In this document: positions 1 to 4,576 of the stretch, in pieces
Layout: each line of letters opens with the position of its first letter
How positions within the stretch are numbered: the first letter of the stretch is position 1
DNA from: Pseudomonadota bacterium
GTDB lineage: Bacteria > Pseudomonadota > Alphaproteobacteria > JAAXGF01
DNA length: 8,587 nucleotides
NCBI GenBank assembly: GCA_022563655.1
Contig: JADFMW010000116.1
Span: 1-8,587, forward strand
Direction: 5' to 3'
Notes under the pieces: model-generated
What the model was told of the DNA's origin: nothing
Seen by the model: only the letters and a program-made list of their open reading frames with translations
Database searches by the model: none
Translations under genes and position numbers: made by a program

Positions 1-221
1 TGGTCATCGGCGGCGCGGCTGAGTTCATCGAGGGCGCCGCGCGTGAGGCTGACCGCGCCCGGGGCAAGGTCGCGCGGACGCGGCAGCTTCGCCTCGTTTT
101 CGCTCACGGTCGGGGAGTCGCTGCCGAAGCTGACAATCAACTCGCGGCGCGCGGACAGCGCCCGCATGGCCGCGGCGACGGCCCGCTTGAACGGCTCGAC
201 CGGGCGCTCGAGGCCATCCAC
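1..221 (-). CDS. cobT: Aerobic cobaltochelatase subunit CobT, N-terminal fragment (runs off left edge)
   Basis: CobT forms with CobS the AAA+ chaperone-like part of the CobNST cobaltochelatase, which inserts cobalt into hydrogenobyrinic acid a,c-diamide in the cytoplasm during aerobic B12 synthesis. Only the first 73 codons are present. Residues such as VEPFKRAVAAAMRALS, then ELIVSFGSDSP and EAKLPRPRDLAPG, match the CobT N-terminus as I remember it: a helix, an 'I/L-x-V-S-F' strand and a 'LP-P-RDL' segment. The start is GTG at 221-219. A TGAGGG Shine-Dalgarno lies 7 nt upstream and overlaps the cobS stop codon, so translation is probably coupled. The nearby ATG at 217-215 is in another frame and hits a stop at once. 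The gap to cobS is 10 bp, so the two form one transcription unit. The C-terminal von Willebrand A-type domain expected of CobT lies outside the window. Confidence 0.9.
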   Translation of the reverse strand, partial: MDGLERPVEPFKRAVAAAMRALSARRELIVSFGSDSPTVSENEAKLPRPRDLAPGAVSLTRGALDELSRAADD

Positions 222-231
222 CGGAGAACCC

Positions 232-1242
232 TCAGGGCTCCGCGGCGGCGGCGGACTCGGGCAGCTCGGCGCCGAAACAGCGCTGGTAGTACTCGGCCAC
301 GTTGGCGCGCTCCAGCTCGTCGCACCGGTTGAGGAAGGTCACGCGAAAGGCGAAGCCGACATCGTCGAAGATATCAGCGTTCTCGGCCCAGGTGATGACC
401 GTGCGCGGCGACATCACGGTCGAGATATCGCCGGCCATGAACCCGGCGCGGGTGAGCTCGGCGACCTTGATCATGGTGCTCACCAGCTCGCGCCCCTTCT
501 CGGTATGGAGCGACGGCATGTTGGCGAGGACGATCTTGATCTCGTCGTCGTGGGGCAGGTAGTTGAGCGTAACCACGATGTTCCAGCGGTCCATCTGGCC
601 CTGATTGATCTGCTGTGTGCCGTGGTAGAGCCCGGTGGTGTCGCCCAGGCCCACGGTGTTGGTGGTGGCGAACAGGCGGAACGCCGGGTGCGGCCTCAGC
701 ACCCGGTTCTGGTCGAGCAGCGTGAGCCTGCTCTGGGCCTCGAGGACGCGCTGGATGACGAACATCACGTCGGGGCGGCCGGCGTCGTACTCGTCGAACA
801 CCAGCGCCGATGGCCGCTGGTACGCCCACGGTAGCATGCCCTCGCGGAACTCGGTGACCTGCCGGCCGTCGCGCAGCACGATGGCGTCCTTGCCGATCAG
901 GTCGATGCGGCTGATGTGGCTGTCGAGGTTGACGCGGATGCACGGCCAGTTGAGCCGCGCCGCCACCTGCTCGATGTGCGTCGACTTGCCGGTGCCGTGG
1001 TAGCCCTGGATGAGGACCCGCCGGTTGTGGGCGAAGCCGGCGAGGATGCCCAACGTGGTGACGTGGTCGAAGTGGTAGGCCTCGTCGAGGTCGGGGACGA
1101 GCTCGCTCACCTGCGAGAACGCCGGCGCCTCCATGTCGCTGTCGATACCGAAGACCTGGCGCACCGAAATGCGGATATCGGGGCCCTCCAGCGGCATTTC
1201 AGTCGTCTCGTCCATGGCGGCCGGAATCGTCATCGCATTCAT
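232..1242 (-). CDS. cobS: Aerobic cobaltochelatase subunit CobS (AAA+ ATPase)
   Basis: CobS is the ATPase subunit of the CobNST cobaltochelatase and forms a ring with CobT that drives ATP-dependent cobalt insertion by CobN. With the start at 1242 the protein is 336 aa, close to the roughly 330 aa usual for the family. Visible motifs are the typical N-terminal VRQVFGID (27-34), Walker A GYHGTGKST (80-88), Walker B LVFDEYDAG (147-155; D150, E151), sensor 1 TTN (193-195), a likely arginine-finger segment QMDRW (216-220) and the sensor-2 region MSPRTVITW (277-285). The C-terminus YQRCFGAELPES is typical. Start choice is uncertain: ATGs at 1242, 1233 and 1215 all lie within 30 residues before VRQVFGID, and none has a clear Shine-Dalgarno. 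A longer reading from GTG 1356 would add a polyproline stretch encoded by GGC repeats and is unlikely. cobT follows after 10 bp. Confidence 0.95.
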   Translation of the reverse strand: MNAMTIPAAMDETTEMPLEGPDIRISVRQVFGIDSDMEAPAFSQVSELVPDLDEAYHFDHVTTLGILAGFAHNRRVLIQGYHGTGKSTHIEQVAARLNWPCIRVNLDSHISRIDLIGKDAIVLRDGRQVTEFREGMLPWAYQRPSALVFDEYDAGRPDVMFVIQRVLEAQSRLTLLDQNRVLRPHPAFRLFATTNTVGLGDTTGLYHGTQQINQGQMDRWNIVVTLNYLPHDDEIKIVLANMPSLHTEKGRELVSTMIKVAELTRAGFMAGDISTVMSPRTVITWAENADIFDDVGFAFRVTFLNRCDELERANVAEYYQRCFGAELPESAAAAEP

Positions 1243-1414
1243 ACCCGCAGCTGTAATAAACGACGTTGGCGGCGGCGGCGGCGGCTCGATAACAACCCCC
1301 GCCGGCCCGGCGCGACCGTCGGTGCGGCGGGCGCCGGTGCGTCGCGCCTCATGCACCTAGCATGAGTGGCTGCCGTTCTCAAGATGGGTTCGCCGGGCGA
1401 CGGCGGCAACCGTG
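1243..1414. other. Intergenic region between the J-domain gene and cobS
   Basis: This 172-bp gap lies between two minus-strand genes. It contains a perfect inverted repeat (entered separately), six GGC triplets in a row at 1268-1285 (GCC on the minus strand) and an AT-richer patch just before the cobS start (TTTATTAC on the minus strand, about 1250-1260). A weak minus-strand promoter candidate is TTGAGA at about 1382-1377 with a 17-bp spacer, but its -10 hexamer (TAGGTG) is poor. I looked for a B12-box-like sequence, because cobalamin riboswitches often precede cob genes, and did not see one. Confidence 0.5.
1348..1366. terminator. Perfect 7-bp inverted repeat downstream of J-domain gene / in cobS leader
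   Basis: CTCATGC, a 5-nt spacer ACCTA, then GCATGAG form a perfect palindrome able to fold as a 7-bp stem. It lies 49 bp beyond the stop of the J-domain gene and 106 bp before cobS, both minus strand. There is no T-run after it on either strand, so it is at best a Rho-dependent or imperfect terminator. It could equally be an operator or leader hairpin for cobS. The structure is certain; the function is not. Confidence 0.35.
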
Positions 1415-1990
1415 CTATACGGCGCGGCGGCGCACCAGCAGGCGATAGGCGTTGATGACCATCTTCAGCCGCTCCTCGCCCACCTTGTTGCCGCCGTTGG
1501 CATCGGGATGGTGGCGCTTGACCAGCTGCTTGAAGCGGGTCTTGATGTCGGCTTGGGTAGCGCCGCCCCCGAGGTCCATCACCGCCAGCGCGTCGCGCTC
1601 TCTCGCCGGTGGCGGAGGCGCCGGCCCCCAGTGCCTCCCGGAGTCGCCGTTGGCGCCGAAGAGCGCGAAAAGGTCGCGCCACGCCGCGCCATCCCACAAA
1701 CTGTTGAAGCGCCGCCGCGGGCCGATCGGCCAGGTCGGGCGATGGCCGGTGACGTCGGCGCACCGGAACGCGTCGATCTCGGACTGGTTCATGCCGACGA
1801 AGAAGTCCCACCTGGCATTGTAGCCGCGCACGTGATCGAGGCAGAACCAGTAGTAGCTGGTGAGCTGGTCGCGCGCGCGCGGAGCGCGGTGAAGCCCCTC
1901 GTCGGCGCAGCCGGGGTGATCGCAGGCGCGCGGGCGAGGCTGAGGCTGCTCGCCGTCAATGTCAAACGATGCTCGCTCGACGCGGGGCAT
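1415..1990 (-). CDS. J-domain protein (DnaJ-like co-chaperone) with N-terminal Cys/His motif
   Basis: The product is a 191-aa soluble protein. The C-terminal J domain spans about residues 135-187 and carries the HPD motif (161-163) needed to stimulate DnaK ATPase. Helix II is IKTRFKQLVKRHHPD and helix III is EERLKMVINAYRLL. There is no G/F region or DnaJ zinc domain, so it is a specialised J protein, not DnaJ. The N-terminus holds C-x-H-x2-C (23-28) and C-x2-H (50-53, in WFCLDH), which look like a small zinc site, followed by a conserved-looking YNARWDFFVGM segment. This architecture beside cobS and bolA is familiar in alphaproteobacteria; its client is unknown to me. ATG 1990 is preferred over the longer frame from 2101, because the extra residues are low-complexity and a promoter overlaps that region. 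There is no Shine-Dalgarno; the predicted transcription start coincides with the ATG. Confidence 0.9.
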   Translation of the reverse strand: MPRVERASFDIDGEQPQPRPRACDHPGCADEGLHRAPRARDQLTSYYWFCLDHVRGYNARWDFFVGMNQSEIDAFRCADVTGHRPTWPIGPRRRFNSLWDGAAWRDLFALFGANGDSGRHWGPAPPPPARERDALAVMDLGGGATQADIKTRFKQLVKRHHPDANGGNKVGEERLKMVINAYRLLVRRRAV

Positions 1991-1996
1991 GGGATA

Positions 1997-2025
1997 AGTA
2001 TGGCGGCTTCGCCCGCGGCTGGCAA
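1997..2025 (-). promoter_or_regulatory. Putative sigma70 promoter of the J-domain gene, apparently leaderless
   Basis: Read on the minus strand, TTGCCA (2025-2020; 5 of 6 to TTGACA) is followed by a 17-bp spacer and CATACT (2002-1997; 4 of 6 to TATAAT). A start about 7 nt after the -10 box falls on or within a base or two of the ATG at 1990. This fits the absence of a Shine-Dalgarno sequence there. It was recognised by eye only. Confidence 0.5.
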
Positions 2026-2119
2026 GCCGTGCCGGCGGCTTGACTGAGGCGCCGTATGCGCCAACTGTCGAGAGCAGGAGGCGCGGCGAGCGGCCGGCCA
2101 CTCAGAGGGATGGGCAAAG

Positions 2120-2398
2120 ATGCGCGTAGCGACGGCGATCAGCACCAAACTGACCGAAGCTCTCGCGCCGGTGCGGCTCGATGTCGTCGACGACTCGTGC
2201 CGGCACGCCGGCCACGTGGGCGCGCGGCCCGAGGGCGAGACCCATTTTCGTGTCGAGGTCGTCTCGATGCGGTTCGAAGGCCTCGACCGCCTCGCGCGCC
2301 AGCGCCTGGTCTATCGAATCCTCGCCGCCGAGATCGAAAGCCACGTCCACGCCCTCGAGCTCTCGACGATGACGCCCGACGAGGACGCCGCCCGCTGA
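2120..2398 (+). CDS. bolA: BolA family protein (BolA1-like)
   Basis: The product is a 92-aa protein, normal length for BolA. BolA proteins pair with monothiol glutaredoxins through a shared [2Fe-2S] cluster and are linked to iron homeostasis, stress response and possibly DNA binding. Diagnostic segments are VVDDSCRHAGH (22-32), GETHFRVEVVS (39-49), the helix-turn region RLARQRLVY (57-65) and VHALEL (76-81), whose His77 is the invariant BolA histidine; His29 and His32 sit in the loop where a second ligand is often found. The start ATG 2120 has GAGGG about 10 nt upstream (2105-2109). The gene diverges from the J-domain gene with 129 bp between the starts. A TTGACT at 2040-2045 could be its -35 box, but no good -10 follows. 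The gene symbol is given at family level; I cannot tell which BolA paralogue this is. Confidence 0.92.
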   Translation: MRVATAISTKLTEALAPVRLDVVDDSCRHAGHVGARPEGETHFRVEVVSMRFEGLDRLARQRLVYRILAAEIESHVHALELSTMTPDEDAAR

Positions 2399-2462
2399 CG
2401 GACGGTCTTGCCGCGCCGCTACCGCGCTCACGGTTATGTGTATCAATGAGGGACTTTCTCGT

Positions 2463-2528
2463 TTGGAATAACAACTGAAGTATGCAACAATTTTTCCCGC
2501 ATCGGCTGTATACCGCTTTCTCAAGCGG
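2463..2528 (+). promoter_or_regulatory. AT-richer spacer with putative promoter and leader hairpin for the RHH gene
   Basis: The 186-bp gap between bolA and the RHH gene has a clearly AT-richer core (about 2433-2520). TTGGAA (2463-2468), a 17-bp spacer and AACAAT (2486-2491) form a moderate sigma70-like promoter, 4 of 6 in each box. Downstream, CCGCTT-TCTC-AAGCGG (2513-2528) is a perfect 6-bp stem with a 4-nt loop inside the predicted leader. It could also be a binding site for a dimeric regulator such as the RHH protein itself; that is conjecture. No small gene was found in the gap beyond a 10-codon frame. Confidence 0.35.
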
Positions 2529-2584
2529 CGAGATGACGCCTGAAACGCGCGTCTGTCTTGGGCGAGGCATCGGGGGAAGTTGCA

Positions 2585-2965
2585 ATGGGGAGCTCCCTTG
2601 TAAATCGTAACATCGTCGTTAACGGTCATCGTACCAGCGTTCGGCTTGAACCCCAGATGTGGGATGCGCTCACGGAAATCGCGCGCCGCGAGGGGCGCAC
2701 TGTGCACGATATTTGCTCGAAGGCCGACCGTTCGCGTCCCCAGTCGGCGCTTACGGCGGGCCTGCGCGTTTTCATCTTGAGCTACTTTCGCGAGGCGGCG
2801 ACGCCGGAGGGCCACGCGATAGCCGGCCACGGCGACCCCGGATCCTGGGTGCGCGTGCAGAAATCCCGCGCCGCTATGGGCGGACGCTGCGCGCCGTCTA
2901 CTCGCAAGCAGACCATTCACGTCCCCAATCGGCGCTTACGGCAGGCCTCCGCGCGGGTGCCTTGA
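2585..2965 (+). CDS. Ribbon-helix-helix domain protein (RHH_4-like) with an aberrant C-terminal extension
   Basis: Residues 1-83 match the alphaproteobacterial RHH_4-type DNA-binding family: VNRNIVVNGHRTSVRLEPQ (strand that contacts DNA), MWDALTEIARREGRTVHDIC (first helix), then SALTAGLRVFILSYFREAAT (second helix) and GHAIAGHG. It presumably dimerises and represses transcription; its target is unknown. ATG 2585 is chosen because the protein then begins at the family's usual MxSSLVNRN and has GGGGGAAG 6 nt upstream. TTG 2558 would be an alternative in-frame start. Relatives usually end soon after the AGHG motif. Here the frame runs on for 43 residues rich in R, P and A, because the 3' half of the gene was tandemly duplicated out of frame (see repeat). 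The domain core itself looks intact, so the gene may still work. Confidence 0.82.
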   Translation: MGSSLVNRNIVVNGHRTSVRLEPQMWDALTEIARREGRTVHDICSKADRSRPQSALTAGLRVFILSYFREAATPEGHAIAGHGDPGSWVRVQKSRAAMGGRCAPSTRKQTIHVPNRRLRQASARVP

Positions 2966-3020
2966 GTTGCTTCCGCGCGGCGGCGACGCGGCGAGGCCGA
3001 CCGAGGGCCGGCCGCGGCGA
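2651..3020 (+). repeat. Diverged tandem duplication, two 185-bp units
   Basis: Unit A is 2651-2835 and unit B is 2836-3020. Aligned by hand at a constant offset of 185, they match at 135 of 185 positions (73%) without any gap. Similarity falls away on both outer sides (2641-2650 against 2826-2835; 2836 onward against 3021 onward), which fixes the boundaries to within a few bases and is the pattern expected of one tandem duplication. The best-matching stretch is 2729-2766 against 2914-2951. Unit A covers the C-terminal half of the RHH gene. Since 185 is not a multiple of 3, unit B reads in a different frame. Confidence 0.9.
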
Positions 3021-3063
3021 GCGCTTTCGTGTCGACCGGGCACGCGCCGCCGCGGCGGTGTGA
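2836..3063 (+). pseudogene. Second, out-of-frame copy of the RHH gene's 3' half
   Basis: In the frame one base back from the RHH gene, unit B reads AEIPRRYGRTLRAVY, then SQADHSRPQSALTAGLR and AGALSCFRAAAT, and ends at TGA 3061-3063. This parallels TEIARREGRTVHDIC, SKADRSRPQSALTAGLR, VFILSYFREAAT in the intact domain. The hydrophobic VFILSY core is degraded to AGALSC and the N-terminal DNA-binding strand is missing, so a working RHH fold is unlikely. No convincing start codon with a ribosome site precedes it. A one-base change near the junction would fuse it in frame to the upstream gene, giving a protein of about 159 aa. I call it a duplicated remnant, with a frameshifted fusion as the alternative. 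Confidence 0.65.
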
Positions 3064-3097
3064 CGCCCACACCCGGCGTTCCCCCGGGTCGGGCGTC
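3062..3097. terminator. Strong GC-rich hairpin between convergent genes
   Basis: GACGCCC (3062-3068) pairs with GGGCGTC (3091-3097), and ACCCGG (3071-3076) with CCGGGT (3084-3089), separated by a small 2x1 internal loop; the hairpin loop is 7 nt. It begins at the TGA of the duplicated RHH copy and lies 45 bp beyond the CNNM gene's stop, so it sits where a bidirectional terminator is expected. There is no T-run on the plus strand (TTGCACC follows). A second short palindrome of CCG/CGG runs adjoins it at about 3046-3060. Terminator function is inferred from position and structure. Confidence 0.45.
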
Positions 3098-3141
3098 TTG
3101 CACCCCACCATTCGGGCCAGCGCTCGAGCGCCCCATGCCGG

Positions 3142-4431
3142 TTACGGCGCCGTCGTTTCGTCGGTTTGCCGCGTCGGCGTGATGTGCAGCGAGGTGATCT
3201 GGTTGCGCTGGCGGGTGAGAATCTCAAACTTGAGCCCGTAGAAGACGAACGACTGGCCCACCTCGGGTATGTGCTGGGTCTCGTGGATCACTAAGCCGGC
3301 GATGGTGGTGGCCTCGTCGTCGGGCAGGTCCCATTCGAACTCGCGGTTCAGATCGCGGATGGTGACGGTGCCATTCACGATGTACGAACCGTCCGGGCTG
3401 GCCTTGACCCCGGTGAAGACGACGTCGTGCTCGTCGACGATGTCGCCGACGATCTCCTCGAGTATGTCCTCGAGGGTGACCATGCCCATCAGCGCGCCGT
3501 ACTCGTCGACGACGAGCGCGAAGTGGGCGCGCCGCTGGCGGAACTCCTGGAGCTGCCGGCGCAGCGTCGTGGTTTCGGGAATGAACCAGGGATCCAACGC
3601 CATCGCGGCGATGTCGATCCTGTCGAGATCTGCCTGGTGCGTCCGCACCGAGCGCAGCAGGTCCTTGGCGTGAAGCAAGCCGATGATGTTGTCCGGCTCG
3701 TTGCGCCACAGCGGAAAGCGGGTGTATGGGTGCGCGATCACCTGGTCGGCGATGCGCGAGGGGCGCTCGCTGACGTCGATCGTCACCATGTTCTTGCGGT
3801 GCACCATGACCTCGCGAACCTCGACGTCGGCGAGGTCGAGGATGCCGCCGAGCATGTCGCGCTCGTGCTTGACGACGGCGCCCTCGCTGGCGTGCAGGTC
3901 GATGGCGCCGCGCAGTTCCTCGTGCGGCGAAACGAGCTGCTTGCCGCCGGCGGTGTCAGCGCCGATGACGCGCAAGGTGGCTCTCACGATGCCTTGCACC
4001 GCCGCCGTCACCGGCGACAGCAGGAACACCAGGACGCGCATCACCGGCGCCACCGCCAGCGCCACCCGGTCGGCGTTGGCCAGCGCGTAGGTCTTGGGCA
4101 GCACCTCGGCGAACACCAGCACGAGGGCCGTCATTCCGATCGTCGCGTAGGCGATGCCCGCTTCGCCGGCCAAGCCGATGAGGACGCTGGTCGCCAGCGC
4201 GGAGGCGAAGATGTTGACGGCGTTGTTGCCGAGCAGGATGGCGCCGATCAGCCGCTCCTTGCGCGCGGCCAGGCGGTTGACAAGCCGGGCGCGGCGATTT
4301 CCCTCGCGCTCCAGGTGGTACAGGCGCGCGCGCGAGGCGGCCGTCAGCGCCGTCTCCGAGCCGGAAAAGAAGGCGGAAAGAACGAGCAAGGCGACGATCG
4401 CCAAAATCGGAATCAGCAGCGCCGTTTCCAT
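3142..4431 (-). CDS. CNNM/CBS/CorC-HlyC family membrane protein (possible Mg2+/Co2+ transport or homeostasis)
   Basis: The product is a 429-aa integral inner-membrane protein. The N-terminal CNNM (DUF21) domain has hydrophobic segments at about 4-24, 62-88, 93-117 and 123-147, with the family hallmarks FFSGSETALTA (21-31), GNNAVN (68-73) and FAEVLPKTYAL (107-117). Two cytoplasmic CBS domains follow: about 207-265 (VMVHRKNM to GLLHAKDLL) and 272-332 (ending DEYGALMGMVTLEDILEEIVG). A CorC_HlyC domain lies at about 345-418. Relatives are annotated as HlyC/CorC transporters and some bind Mg2+-ATP and move Mg2+; the hemolysin name is historical. The start ATG 4431 has only a weak AGG just upstream, but the first helix begins right after it. 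Gene order beside aroB is common in alphaproteobacteria. It has its own promoter candidate (4488-4517), so it need not depend on aroK-aroB transcription. Confidence 0.93.
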   Translation of the reverse strand: METALLIPILAIVALLVLSAFFSGSETALTAASRARLYHLEREGNRRARLVNRLAARKERLIGAILLGNNAVNIFASALATSVLIGLAGEAGIAYATIGMTALVLVFAEVLPKTYALANADRVALAVAPVMRVLVFLLSPVTAAVQGIVRATLRVIGADTAGGKQLVSPHEELRGAIDLHASEGAVVKHERDMLGGILDLADVEVREVMVHRKNMVTIDVSERPSRIADQVIAHPYTRFPLWRNEPDNIIGLLHAKDLLRSVRTHQADLDRIDIAAMALDPWFIPETTTLRRQLQEFRQRRAHFALVVDEYGALMGMVTLEDILEEIVGDIVDEHDVVFTGVKASPDGSYIVNGTVTIRDLNREFEWDLPDDEATTIAGLVIHETQHIPEVGQSFVFYGLKFEILTRQRNQITSLHITPTRQTDETTAP

Positions 4432-4448
4432 GGCCTGATATGGCCCAT

Positions 4449-4468
4449 CCGGCGCCCCGCGGCGCCGG
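4449..4468. other. Perfect 8-bp GC hairpin in the CNNM gene leader
   Basis: CCGGCGCC (4449-4456) and GGCGCCGG (4461-4468) form a perfect stem with a 4-nt loop. On the minus strand it lies 98 bp after the aroB stop and 17 bp before the CNNM start codon. It may end aroB transcription (there is no T-run) or limit ribosome access to the CNNM start. The structure is certain; the role is open. Confidence 0.4.
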
Positions 4469-4487
4469 GCGTGTCGGGCTCGAAATC

Positions 4488-4517
4488 TTTATGGAGTGCC
4501 TTGAGGGTTGGCGTCAA
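4488..4517 (-). promoter_or_regulatory. Putative sigma70 promoter of the CNNM gene
   Basis: On the minus strand TTGACG (4517-4512; 5 of 6) is followed by an 18-bp spacer and CATAAA (4493-4488; 4 of 6). The predicted start lies near 4481, giving a leader of about 50 nt that contains the 8-bp hairpin. The -10 lies in a short AT-rich island in otherwise very GC-rich DNA. Confidence 0.5.
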
Positions 4518-4523
4518 GCCCGG

Positions 4524-4576
4524 CCCTCATGACTCGGCCCTCGCGACCCGCCCTTATGACTCGGCCTCATGACTGG
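4524..4576. repeat. Short tandem repeat, about four 13-14-bp units, through the aroB stop codon
   Basis: The plus-strand consensus is CCCTCATGACTCGG. Units are 4524-4537 (exact), 4538-4550 (CCCTCGCGACCCG, degenerate), 4551-4564 (one change) and 4565-4576 (CCTCATGACTGG, shortened). The last unit encodes the final Gln-Ser-stop of AroB on the minus strand. The others lie just downstream of the gene. Confidence 0.75.

Noticed and set aside
43..834. Long plus-strand open frame (263 codons) opposite cobT/cobS
   Set aside because: It is the antisense shadow of cobS in GC-rich DNA; the CobS and CobT reading has all family motifs.
1268..1285. Six GGC triplets as a microsatellite of interest
   Set aside because: Short and ordinary for DNA of this composition.
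1243..1356. 38-residue N-terminal extension of CobS with a polyproline run
   Set aside because: Starts with GTG, encoded by GGC repeats, absent from the family as I know it, and leaves no room for a leader.
1243..1414. Cobalamin riboswitch before cobS
   Set aside because: No B12-box-like sequence seen and the gap is short; only a simple dyad is present.
2659..2835. Upstream part of the plus-strand frame that carries the second RHH copy (from GTG 2659)
   Set aside because: In this part the frame is the wrong frame of the intact RHH domain; only the portion from 2836 resembles RHH protein.
2102..2920. Minus-strand open frame of 272 codons opposite bolA and the RHH gene
   Set aside because: No recognisable domain, runs antisense to two supported genes and through the AT-rich promoter region; treated as a shadow.
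2836..3020. CRISPR or phage-type repeat
   Set aside because: Only two diverged 185-bp units, protein-derived, with no spacers.
3427..4572. Plus-strand open frame of 381 codons opposite the CNNM gene
   Set aside because: Composition is D/H/V/A-rich antisense of a well-supported membrane protein gene; no independent start signal.
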